A program made the translations under genes and the position numbers. Positions 1-13,600 of a stretch of 64,000 bases of DNA are shown here, one piece after another. Below the pieces are notes generated by a model, which was given only the letters and a program-made list of their open reading frames with translations, had not been told where the DNA came from and made no database searches. Source of the DNA: Macrostomum hystrix (taxonomy: Eukaryota; Platyhelminthes; Macrostomidae); assembly GCA_950097015.1 (NCBI GenBank), contig CATNEN010000025.1:6562001-6626000 (forward strand), given 5' to 3'. Within the stretch, counting starts at the first letter, position 1. Every line of letters starts with the position of its first letter.

Positions 1-126
1 CATCTGGCTGGGCTGGACAGGCTGGACGGCCACGCCTGGCTGGCAGGCAGGCCGGACAGTCGGCAGGACTGGGCAACCGCGCTGCGTTGGCAGCTCGCCC
101 ACGTGCTGGAGGACATGTTTCTGTAG
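1..126 (+). CDS. 3' end of an unidentified plus-strand gene
   Basis: Frame 1 is open from the window edge to a TAG at 124-126 and ends with WQLAHVLEDMFL. The segment is GC-rich and coding-like, in sharp contrast to the AT-rich DNA that starts right after the stop. Only 41 residues are visible and I do not recognise the protein. A splice acceptor may lie outside the window. The gene is convergent with the ankyrin gene that ends at 1522. Confidence 0.45.
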   Translation, partial: HLAGLDRLDGHAWLAGRPDSRQDWATALRWQLAHVLEDMFL

Positions 127-1521
127 CTCCAGCACGCACACACAATTTATAAAAAAAGGCTGCGATATGTAGTCTATAAGCACTAATCTAAATTAGTTTA
201 AGAGTTCTATCTAGGGTTTTAGCCTAGTTGAAGCAACTTGTCTCTAAACTCTGCGTGGCTTCAGTTCGCCCAAATTTTTACGCAGCCTTCGGCAGTTTCT
301 GCGGCCGCGCCACAAAAAAGTGTTTATCCGAGTTAAACCATTATGCGAGTAAATCGACGCACAACAGACTAAAAAATGAATGCTAATTTGTTGCATTCGT
401 TGTTTTATTTCGACGCATGTTGAACCAGCAACTGGATACCATATTTGCTTATTTTGGTCTGTTCAACAGGTCTAGATTAATAGACATGATGGATGGAGTC
501 TGAACTGATTGCGAGAGACGAAGAAATGATTTTCTTCAGTAAAAAAACATTCCAGTCATTAAAATGGTATTTAGCATAAAAAGCATATGTGCATAAAAGT
601 TCATGCTTAATATTGAACTGGACGAGTTGTCAGGCTGCAAGGTAAAATCATCCACCGATAAAAAACTGGAGCCGTAATAAATAAGTTTCCATCGAGTTCC
701 TGTCCTTTATTGCTACACACATACACTTCACTTTATGAACAATTTCAATTATACTAAAAATGAAATATATTTATTATATATAATATATCCTGGAAGCTAT
801 GTGCATGCGTAAAACTATATACACATTCCCTGTCCAAAGTGTACATTGAGGTCTCTATGGCTTGTACACTCTTTCATACCCTCCGCTGACGACATCCTCA
901 CTCCCCCACCCTACCCCTCCACTCTTCACTAGCCCTTATGTACATTAGATTCCTGGCCTGTACATTTCTCGGCCAGCTAAGACTAGCTAACCTCACTCCC
1001 ATATTCCTCTTCATTATCCATCAGAATTGCTACCAAATATCCTAAGATTGTAACTTGCACCCCGTAAACATGATAAGCAGCAAACAGTCGAGACTACGTA
1101 CGGTTACGTAAAGTTAAGCAGATGAAATTAACGAGAAGAAAAATGTAATTAAATAAAATGAAGCACTTAAAACTTAGATAAATGGTACAATGAACAATCA
1201 CAAAACGCAACTAGAATAAAAACTTTTTTACGAGACGAAAAAATCATAGTCAGAAGAAAATTTGTTGCTAAAAAGAAATTCTAAAGAGGTATTTACAACA
1301 TTATCGCGATTACCTCATGCCTGTGAGCGCAGCCATTCCTACTTCTAGTAGCTACCATAGAATATTATGTCTTAGATTTTTGCGTGCCCAACTCTGGGCA
1401 AATATTTGCGAAGTGACCATACTAAATTGCTTTCTGCTAGCTAAAAACTGAGCAGCACTACTCTGACAATGCTCGTATGTGAGCATAGCAGAATTGTGCA
1501 AGCCAGTAAGGAGACGAGCGG
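127..1521. other. AT-rich intergenic DNA between convergent genes
   Basis: No ORF, RNA gene or recognisable mobile element is visible. The stretch separates the 3' end of the plus-strand gene at the left edge from the last exon of the minus-strand ankyrin gene. AATAAA-like hexamers occur but none can be assigned. Confidence 0.5.
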
Positions 1522-1692
1522 TTAGCTGAAGCGTAGCCTTCCAGCTGATGCGGATGTTGAAGCGGCCACCTGCGCCGCCGCCGCCGACGCCACCCGGTTC
1601 CCGGTGCTGCTCGTTGACACCAGTAGAACGTGATGCCCGCCAGCGCTACCGCCGCCGCTGGCTAATCGCTTTGGAACTGCGCGATCTTGATC
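1522..1692 (-). CDS. ankyrin gene last exon
   Basis: The acceptor is gctatgccag|GAT. The frame starting DQDRAVPKRLASGGGSAGG ends at a TAA at 1522-1524. It is Ala/Ser/Gly-rich with no domain. In the alternative frame it would end early after SRSRSSKAISQRRR. Confidence 0.5.
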   Translation of the reverse strand, partial: DQDRAVPKRLASGGGSAGGHHVLLVSTSSTGNRVASAAAAQVAASTSASAGRLRFS

Positions 1693-4600
1693 CTGGCATA
1701 GCAACAAGCGAAAGCGGGATCTTGTTCGATTTACATAGAAGGTTGAGATTCACTGTTGAAACCATCGCGTCAGTAAAGTGAAATTCAGATTTCCCATATT
1801 TTGCATCCACAATATTTACTCACCGGGAGAGGCTCCGGTCTGCCTCCGCCGCCGCCGCTGCCGCTTATAAGCCCTGCAGATGACGTCCGCGGCGATGCAA
1901 CAGGAGGTGGCTGCTGACGAAGTCTGTATCATTGTAGTGAGAATTGATGTTTGTGAGAATAACGGATTAGAATTGAAAATATTTTTTTCTAGAAACTGAT
2001 TAGAATCCATCCATTAAAATCGAAAACGCTCAGTAGTTATCTACCTCACTCCGCTATCGATCGTAGGTAGACACACCCACCCCACTTTGCCATCAATCGT
2101 GGGCACCCAACTCACTCCGCTATCGATCGCTGACACCCACCTCATTCCGTCAAATACATCGCCTATATACCGACAGCTGGAGGAAACAAAAATAAATTTA
2201 AATACTCGTACAAGTACAAGGGCAGAAAACTGCTTATTTACAAGGTTACTAGAGGCGTGAAAAAATATTACAAAAAATTATCCTGCCTACAATTAAGAGA
2301 GTAGTTCTAGATGGGAGAATTTTCAGGTGAGAGTTAAAAATGCACATGGATTCAGCCAGCAGTTTTCACACTCGATAAGCAGCTCGCTGTGGCAGGCCTT
2401 AATGGAAGTCGAAATTTACAATTTTCGCCCGCTCAACAAAAATTATTTTAGCATGCGAAAAAAAACTGATGGAAATGAAAAATTCCAGCTCTCTGGAACT
2501 AACCAGCACAGAACAGACCAAAGTGAAACACCAAATTTCGCTGCCTACCTGTACCCACCTTGGATAATAACTTAGATTCTCAGACAAAAAATGTAATTTA
2601 TTCTCTCGACCGACTATTTAAAATGTGTGAATAAAATAGCAACTACAGGCTTGGGAGTCTCAGCGGTTAACGCGTTTGCCTCTATCACCAAGGTCCCTGC
2701 AGAGCTCGATTCCGCGGCGAGGCCACATTCATTTGTGGCGCAGCCGCGGAGAGAAGGCTTAGGGGCTTGTCGTGCAATTTACGCCCTTGATGGCCAACCT
2801 CCGAGGCACAGTGGAAGTGCACACTGCCTGACGATGAGAAAGTCAGGGCAGATGTACACACCTGTGTGAGCGCGTGCCTGCGTACGGTATCTGTGTGCTC
2901 AGGAGTCAGCGAAATGGGCAGAATTGCCTCCTCGCTGGCTGCAGTTCTAGTGTCATCAAATGATGCGCCATTGCACGCAGCCCTCCGGCAATTATTTTTT
3001 TTATTAACTAACGCTTTGCTTCGTTTCAAATTCAGAAGAAAACGAATTTTTTTCAGGAAATTCGATAAAACTTTTAGCGTTAATGCTCACGATATACTAC
3101 TGCTCATAGCGTTCTCAACCAGCGGCTGCACAAACCCTGCCGCCGCACCGCGAAGGTTGTAGTCGCTGGCGCTGAACACGCCGACGCTACCGCCGCCTCC
3201 GACAACAGCAGCCGCAGATTCTGCAGGGCGTCGCCTCTTTTTCTTGCCGGTGCGTCGACGATAAGCCGAAATTGACTCCGCCGGTGTATCAGCCGAAGCA
3301 GACCCCGCCGCGGAATTGGCTTCAGTGTAGGCAGCCGGGAGCGGCATAAGCTGGGCGGGCAGCAGAGGGCTCGATGCCGGATGTTGACGCTCCTGATGCT
3401 TTGGCTTGATTACAGCTGAGGGTGCGAAGAAAAAAAGAATAGAAAAGAGTAACTAGAATTCATTACAGACGCCCCATTGACTCTGTTATAGAAAACTGTC
3501 TGATACGCACACGGCAGTCCAAATCAACCACACCCACCTCACTCCGCTATAGATCGATAACATGCCCATATAGAGGATGAGTTGCGGAGCGGTAAGGCGT
3601 CCACTCCAGCCCATGGGCCTATGAGCTGGATGCCGCGGCGAGGCCACATTCATTTTGGACGCAGCCACGGAGAGAAGGCTTCGGGGCTTGTCGTGCAATT
3701 TACGCTCATCAGGCCTAAGCCCCAGGCACAGTCATAGTGTACTCTACTTGACGATGTGAAAGCCAGTGTAGATGTACACCTGTGAGTATGTGCTTGTGTA
3801 CGTATCCGTGTGCGTGCGTGTGCTCTATGGCTTGCGGAATGGTCAGAATTGCCTCTTCCCTGGACGCGTTTCAACTGTTACCAGATACTGCAGGCCCTGC
3901 GTTTATGAGTTCTATTTAATGTAGCTAAATATTGTTTCCCACCAAAATGCCGTTTTGCTCTAGCTAAACGGCATGCCGACCCACTCCGGTATCAATTGGT
4001 GACAATACCCACCCCACTCCGTAATCGATTGGTGACACACCCACCCCACTCCGTAATCGATTGGTGACATACCCACCCCACTCCGTTATCGATTGGTGAC
4101 ATACCCACCCCACTCCGTTATCGATTGGTGACACCCATCCCACTCCGTTATCGATTGGCTACTTACACTTTACACTGCGCCATGAACATTAAAAGAAGAC
4201 TTTGCGAACTATAAGCATCAAAACTTGTCAATAATAATATTAGGTATGCTGAAAATATTTTTCCCCACGATTGAGCGAATTTAAGCGGAGAGACAGAGTG
4301 TGACCTCTCTTTGCTCGCCAAGGATGTCTTAACAGAAAGAAAAGCTTAAGCATGATTAAACACCGCTTTTCTGCCGGACCATGATCCCGCTGAATTTCCC
4401 AATTTCCTCTTCCTTCTCGTTAATATCTTCCAACAGTCAACAGGGCCAGAAAACAAAGGAGGAGGTTCAAAGTCGAAATGAAAGAACACGCAGTGGCAGA
4501 CTTACCGCCTTGATTAGTTTAGGGTAGGGGGTCAGAGAGAATCTTTGTCTGAGGTCTCTCGTGTGCTTCCTAGAGGAAAATTAGCTCAATTTAATCTAGA

Positions 4601-7600
4601 TAACCTTTGATAAATACTTTCTCAACCTATAAAGTGTGGCAAACAAATTTTAATAAAAAAATATTCTGATCGACTTTTTTTCTTAAAGATAAAAGATATC
4701 ATTCAGTCCCTACAGTTATGAAAACAATCTTCTCCCAAGAACTGACACAACCTTCTCCCAAGAACTGACACAACCTTCTCCCACGAACTGACACAACCTT
4801 CTCCCAAGAACTGACACAATATTCTCCCACGAACTGACACAACCTTCTCCCAAGAACTGACACAACCTTCTCCCAAAAGCTGACACAACCTTCTCCCAAG
4901 AACTGACACAATCTTCTCCCAAGAACTGACACAACCTTCTCCCAAAAAATGACACAACCTTCTCCCAAGAACTGACACAATCTTCTCCCAAGAACTGACA
5001 CAATCTTCTCCCAAGAACTGACACAACCTTCTCCCACGAACTGACACAATCTTCTCACACGAACTGACACAACCTTCTCCCAAGAACTGACACAACCTTC
5101 TCCCAAAAGCTGACACAACCTTCTCCCAAGAACTGACACAATCTTCTCCCAAGAACTGACACAATCTTCTCCCAAGAACTGACACAACCTTCTCCCACGA
5201 ACTGACACAATCTTCTCACACGAACTGACACAACCTTCTTCCAAGAACTGACACAATCATCTCCCAAGAACTGACACAAACATCTCCCAAGAACTGACAC
5301 AAACATCTCCCAAGAACTGACACAATCATCTCCCAAGAACTGACACAAACATCTCCCAAGAACTGACACAAACATCTCCCAAGAACTGACACAAACATCT
5401 CCCAAGAACTGACACAAACATCTCCCAAGAACTGACACAATCATCTCCCAAGAACTGACACAAACATCTCCCAAGAACTGACACAAACATCTCCCAAGAA
5501 CTGACACAAACATCTCCCAAGAACTGACACAAACATCTCCCAAGAACTGACACAAAAATCTCCCAAGAACTGACACCATCTTCTCCCAAGAACTGACACA
5601 ACCTTCTCCCAAGAGCTGACACAATCTTTTCCCCAGAACTGACACAACCTTCTCCCAAGAAATGACACAAACATCTCCCAAGAACTGACACAATCTTCTC
5701 CCAAGAACTGACACAATCTTCTCCCACGAACTGACACAATCTTCTCCCAAGAGCTGACACAATCTTTTCCCCAGAACTGACACAACCTTCTCCCACGAAC
5801 TGACACAATCTTCTCCCAAGAACTGACACAACCTTCTTCCAAGAACTGACACAATCTTCTCCCACGAACTGACACAACCTTCTCCCACGAACTGACACAA
5901 CCTTCTCCCAAGAACTGACACAATCCGCTCACCCCGCGGCTTCCTCTCCGTGTCGAGTGGACCGCCTTCGCTGTCATTGTCTTCGCCGCTGCCCACCGTA
6001 GCGACAATCTGCGAAGACTGAAACTCAGGCGGAGGCGGCAGCGCATCGTCCGCTTCGACTTCATCTACGACATTATTTTCATCGGCTCGAGCGGCCTCCT
6101 TGAATTCCACTTGCAGTCGGTGCTGCAGTTTGTAGGGCGTCTGAGGACCTCGAAACAGACGACGCTCCGGTGAGCCAAGTGGCGGCCTCGGGTGGTGCGC
6201 CGGCTGGTCCGCTGGTAGGACGGAGTAAAGGCTTAGTGTTCCTTTCCCCCCTAACACCTACCTCAGTCTCACTCCCTTTCCTCCTGACACCCACCTCACT
6301 CTCGTTGCCTTCCCTCCTGACGCCCACCTCACTCTTATACCTTCCCTCCTGACACCCACCTCACTCTCATGCCTTCCCTCCTGACACCCACCTCACTCTC
6401 ACCTCACTGACACCTTTGTCCTTATTGATAGCGGCACCATCTAAATCTAGGGTTTGACATCAATCTCTCTTTAACTAAATACTAAGCTACAAGCTAGTAA
6501 GTTGTTGACAACTAAAAATGAGTTCATAAACAACCACCTTGATATAGTTGAACTTCGTATCGCACAGTCGCTGCCGGTTCACTCGCCCGACGTCCTTCAA
6601 CTGGACGCTCAGCCACCGCCGCAGCCCCAGCCACAGCAACTGGTTCCCTTCCTTCCCGCTCTCCTTCGGCGCCAACATTTTCATCAGGCTCTGTTACAGG
6701 TTTTAACTGAATTTGCTGCTGCTGCTGCTGCTGCTGCTGATTGTCGCCATTCTCAATCGAGCTTTCGCGCGACGTACCGCCACCGCTAGCGCTGCCGGCT
6801 GTGTAGACCAATCGGCGCCGGCCAGAGGAGGGCGACTTCGATCTGGGCGTTGGCGGCGGCGGCGTTCGTGGAGGCCTCGGCACTGGAAATTCCTGGAAAT
6901 CGTTTTTAAACGAGGTAAAACTTAACCTACATCTAGTAGAAATCGCTGTCAGAAATAAAACAATAAAGAAAAATGTGCGAATAACAACATTAAAAACGAG
7001 CAAAAGTTTCTAGCCCTTCTTCTAGACAGTGTGTGAGAGTGTATGCAAAGCGGTGAGCATGCAAAGATGTAACAACGGTTTTATGTCGAATCTACAATAA
7101 TCAGCACCCACGCTCATCGCCTCCCTGAGCCTCACTCCCGAGAGCCAGTTGCAGGCGCCGCTGCTTCTACGACGGGGGGCCGGTATCGGCGCCTGTGGCG
7201 GCAGCATCGCCGCCACGGAGGCCTCGCTAAACAGCCTCGGTCGGGGCCGACCTACAGGGCCGCAGCCACCGCGACTGGCGCTGATTGACTGGGAGCGCAA
7301 CCGGTAATTATTGTCGAAGTAGCTGAAGCTGTCCAGATTGATGTTGAACTTGAGGTTCGGGTTGCAATGGATTAGGAGTAGCATTGCTAATCGGGCTTGA
7401 AAACACAATAATTAAAAACACTAAATCATCACATGCTCATAAACTTTAACGATAAGAGTATAAAATCATGCCTGAACAAGCTAAAAGCATGCCTGAACAA
7501 GCACATATTTCATAAGAATAGCATTTAGTCATATCGAGAACAATAAATTACGAGGGTTCGTAAACTGTTCTATTCAACGATAGATGGTCATTTTACTGAC

Positions 7601-10600
7601 CGCGCAAGACCCATGAGCTGATGAAAGTTGCCCATGAATCTCGGCTGCACTGTGCCCCGTCTTCCAAAGGGTGTAAATCACACTCCTCTGGGCAAAACTT
7701 GAATGCACATCCATTATCTTTAGCACAGCAAGAAATGAAAACAAAAATGCTCGTACTGAAGCCAAGTCCCAGTGAGAGATATGAAGATTTCATTCCATCT
7801 TTTCCAGAGACAACTTTCAAATTATAACTTCATTATGATTTTTCCAGAGACATATCTATCTTTGTCGCGGATTGAGAAATTGAGAAATTTTGGTTGAAAG
7901 AGTGACCTCAGTCGAAAGCACTTTCGTAGCATTCCGATAGCTTGTTGATTTACTGTAAGTCTATGTTTGAGGTCCTGTTAGTTTTTCGTTGATGACTTCT
8001 ATTTCCCTAGTCTGTTAGAAAAAAGATTTGAATTAATATAAAGAAGAGACTTGCCGCTATAAGACTGTGTCAAATCACGTTATTTGAACCATCAGAACAA
8101 AAGATATAATCAAAAGTAACACTACTTTTGGGACAGCCCTCGTATTTATCCAACTTATCCAACCAAATAAGTTGGATTTATCCGAAAAAATTTCAGACAT
8201 ACTCAAAGTACGAGTACAACCCACACTGACGCCTCCACTCTAATCTAGCGCGAAAAAACCCCAGCATCACACCTCCACCCTTATCTGGTGCGCATATAAC
8301 CCTAGATAACACATTCGCCCCTGATCTGGTGCGCGAAAAAAACCCAACATCACACCTCCACCCTTATCTGGCGCGCATATAACCCTAGATAACACATTGG
8401 CCCCTGATCTGGTGCGCGAAAAAAACCCAACATCACACCTCCACCCTTATTTGGCGCGCATAAAAAACCCTGCATCACACCCACCCCTAATCTGGCACGC
8501 TGAAAAAACACATGATCACACCACACAATGGTGTGATCATGTGTATTGCGGCCACACAATACGCGACGGGCCAGCGCTAGTGCAGCTGCACTCCAAACCC
8601 CTTAATCTCAGATTAGTTGAGGTGGGCTTTTGTGCCCAGCCAGCCGACTCGCTAAGTCGGGGAGGGCGTTGTGCGAAGTCACGCCACTTTTTCGCACCTC
8701 TCTAGGCCCCTCTATCACCCTCTACGAGTATGTTCAAATATAAATATACTCGCCATGCAGCCCACGATCTTCGCTGCCATCTCTTAAGCAAATAGGCCTT
8801 CCGCCTTAACTGTTTATATTGTACTCACAGCTGGCTGTTTGTTACTGGCAGGCCCAGCCGTCTCGTCTTCATTGGGTGCCACCAACTTCTGCCTGTAGTG
8901 GCTGGCCAGAATCAGCTTGCAGTAGTGCAGCCGGCGCTGCTTGGCGCAGTCCCAGGCTGTGGCACCTTCGCTGTCGCGCGAATCAATTTCAGCTGGCAGA
9001 GAAAAACAATTTCAGTTGAGCTACTGACGATTAGCGTTAAATGAGCCATGCAAAATGTGAGCAGTCATTTGATTGGGGTAAAAGTGCATCACTTTCAAAT
9101 CTGCCTCTACTCCAGGTTGCTGCTGGTAAACCAATGAAAGCGTGAATTGGAACGGGCAATTAGGGACAAAAACTGCGACAAACCAAAATGTCTTCTTTAA
9201 AGACTCGTTCTTTAATCGTGCTTCGAGTTCTAATTCAGGCTAAAACTGGCTCAGACCGGACGTATGAAGTCTGGCGCTCATTCTAAGGTAGTAAACTACT
9301 GGCAGGACTTGGCCAATCGTTTAAGATAAAGCCAGCCAAATGCTTTGAGTTCAAAACAGAATTTTGACCTGCCCTGTGGGGCTAAAGGGATTAACACCCT
9401 GAGCTTGGACAGGAAAAAAGGAAGTCGAAATTCTCGACGTGGTAAAAAGGGGAATTGGAAGCATTTGGGTTTTAGATTTTGGGCTAAGAGAGTTTACTTC
9501 AAAAGTTTTCCAATCGATAAAAAGCAGTCTTCAAAGCCAAAAATAGCTGATAACATTTTTTATTACACCTGCCTCCATTGGGCCAGATGTGCAGCCGATA
9601 GCACAGCCGCAGATATTGCGCGGCGCATCTGAAGACTGCGTACGACTGTCCAGTCCATGGACTGGGGAGACGCCACACGCATAGGGTGTCTTTGTCCTCT
9701 GTCTTGCGAAAGGACACAAACTGTTTCAGTGGAAATGGGAATCGAACCCCTGACCTTTAAGTCGAGAGTCACTCTAACCACTAGGCTACAACCCCCTGGT
9801 TGATAAGGCTAGCCAGACAGACGGCATCCTCACCTCCTTGATCAAGCAGGAAGTTCAGCAATTCTCCGTGTCCGCCTATGGTGGCGAGGTGAATAGCTGA
9901 CCGGCCATCGTTGTCAATAGCTTCCAGTGCTGACTTGCCGCCGGCATCCAGGATTAGCTGGCAGGCTGACATTGCGCCTGGCAGGACGGGATAACAATGG
10001 GATTTAGGTGAGTGACAGCTGGACGTGACTTTAGTACTGCACTCCCCACAGAAAGGCGCGTTAATGCGTCTGATCGGGATATTGTGATAATGGCAAAAAT
10101 TGCTTTAGTTTTCATAGTCTTCTAAACATTGGCCCAGTGTTTACTCATCTAGTTCAAAGTATAGGACGATATCAGCCCATTCCACTGATAAACAGCAGAC
10201 ATCAAACACACACACACTCACTCACACACTCACACACTCACACTCACACTCACACACTCACACAATCACACACTCACTCACACACTCATACTCACACACT
10301 CACACTCACACACTCACACAACCACACACTCACTCACACACTCACACACTCACACACTCACACACTCACACAATCACACACTCACTCACACACTCACACA
10401 CTCACACACTCACACACTCACTCACACACACACTCACTCACACACAATCACACACACACACACTCACTTACATACTCACACACACTCACACAATCACACA
10501 CTCACACACACACACTCACTCACACACTCACACACACACTTACTCACACACACTAACTCACTCACTCACACACTCACACACTCACTCACACACTCACACA

Positions 10601-13600
10601 CTCACACACTCACACACTCACACACTCACACACTCACTCACACACTCACACACTCACACACTCACACACTCACACACTCACTCACTCACTCACACACTCA
10701 CTCACTCACTCACACACTCACACACACTCACACACTTACTCACTCACTCACACACTCACACACACTCACACACTTACTCACTCACTCACTCACTCACACA
10801 CTCACTCACACATTCACTCACACACTCACTCACACACTCACTCACTCACTCACACACTCACTCACTCACTCACACACTCACACACACTCACACACTCACT
10901 CACTCACTCACTCACTCACACACTCACACACTCACTCACACACTCACACACTCACACACTCACACACTCACACACTCACACACTCACTCACACACTCACA
11001 CACTCACACACTCACACACTCACACACTCACACACTCACACACTCACTCACACACTCACACACTCACACACTCACACACTCACACACTCACTCACTCACT
11101 CACACACTCACTCACTCACTCACACACTCACACACACTCACACACTCACTCACTCACTCACTCACTCACACACTCACTCACACACTCACTCACTCACTCA
11201 CACACTCACTCACTCACTCACACACTCACACACACTCACACACTCACTCACTCACTCACTCACTCACACACTCACTCACACACTCACACACTCACACACT
11301 CACTCACACACTCACTCACTCACTCACTCACTCACACACTCACACACTCACACACACTCACTCACTCACTCACACACTCACACACTCACTCACACACTCA
11401 CACACTCACACACTCACACACTCACACACTCACACACTCACTCACACACTCACACACTCACACACTCACACACTCACTCACTCACTCACACACTCACTCA
11501 CTCACTCACACACTCACACACACTCACACACTCACTCACTCACTCACTCACTCACACACTCACTCACACACTCACACACTCACACACTCACACACTCACA
11601 CACTCACACACTCACTCACACACTCACACACTCACACACTCACACACTCACTCACTCACTCACACACTCACTCACTCACTCACACACTCACACACACTCA
11701 CACACTCACTCACTCACTCACTCACTCACACACTCACTCACACACTCACACACTCACACACTCACTCACACACTCACACACTCACTCACTCACTCACTCA
11801 CTCACTCACTCACACACTCACTCACACACTCACACACTCACTCACACACTCACTCACTCACTCACACACTCACACACACTCACACACTCACTCACTCACT
11901 CACTCACTCACACACTCACTCACACACTCACACACTCACACACTCACTCACACACTCACACACTCACTCACTCACTCACTCACTCACTCACTCACTCACT
12001 CACTCACACACTCACTCACTCACTCACACACTCACACTCACTCACACACTCACTCACTCACTCACTCACACACTCACTCACACATTCACTCACACACTCA
12101 CTCACACACTCACTCACTCACTCACACACTCACTCACTCACTCACACACTCACACACACTCACACACTCACTCACTCACTCACTCACTCACACACACTCA
12201 CACACTCACTCACTCACTCACTCACTCACACACTCACTCACACACTCACACACTCACACACTCACTCACACACTCACACACTCACTCACTCACTCACTCA
12301 CTCACACACTCACTCACTCACTCACACACTCACACACACTCACACACTCACTCACTCACTCACTCACTCACACACTCACTCACACACTCACACACTCACA
12401 CACTCACTCACACACTCACACACTCACTCACTCACTCACTCACTCACTCACTCACACACTCACTCACACACTCACTCACTCACTCACTCACTCACACACT
12501 CACACACTCACACACACTCACTCACTCACTCACACACTCACACACTCACTCACACACTCACACACTCACACACTCACACACTCACACACTCACACACTCA
12601 CTCACACACTCACACACTCACACACTCACACACTCACTCACTCACTCACACACTCACTCACTCACTCACACACTCACACACACTCACACACTCACTCACT
12701 CACTCACTCACTCACACACTCACTCACACACTCACACACTCACACACTCACACACTCACACACTCACACACTCACTCACACACTCACACACTCACACACT
12801 CACACACTCACTCACTCACTCACACACTCACTCACTCACTCACACACTCACACACACTCACACACTCACTCACTCACTCACTCACTCACACACTCACTCA
12901 CACACTCACACACTCACACACTCACTCACACACTCACACACTCACTCACTCACTCACTCACTCACTCACTCACACACTCACTCACACACTCACACACTCA
13001 CTCACTCACTCACTCACTCACTCACTCACACACTCACTCACACACTCACTCACTCACTCACTCACTCACACACTCACACACTCACACACACTCACTCACT
13101 CACTCACACACTCACACACTCACTCACACACTCACACACTCACACACTCACACACTCACACACTCACACACTCACTCACACACTCACACACTCACACACT
13201 CACACACTCACTCACTCACTCACACACTCACTCACTCACTCACACACTCACACACACTCACACACTCACTCACTCACTCACTCACTCACACACTCACTCA
13301 CACACTCACACACTCACACACTCACACACTCACACACTCACTCACACACTCACACACTCACACACTCACACACTCACTCACTCACTCACACACTCACTCA
13401 CTCACTCACACACTCACACACTCACTCACACACTCACACACTCACTCACTCACTCACACACTCACACACTCACACACTCACACACTCACTCACACACTCA
13501 CACACTCACACACTCACACACTCACTCACTCACTCACACACTCACACACTCACTCACTCACACACTCACTCACTCACTCACACACTCACACACACTCACA

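Noticed and set aside
4699-5898. Several long minus-strand ORFs (CVSSWEKVVSVLGRRL type)
   Set aside because: Produced by a stop-free 23-bp satellite whose length is coprime to 3, so every frame gives the same repeat.
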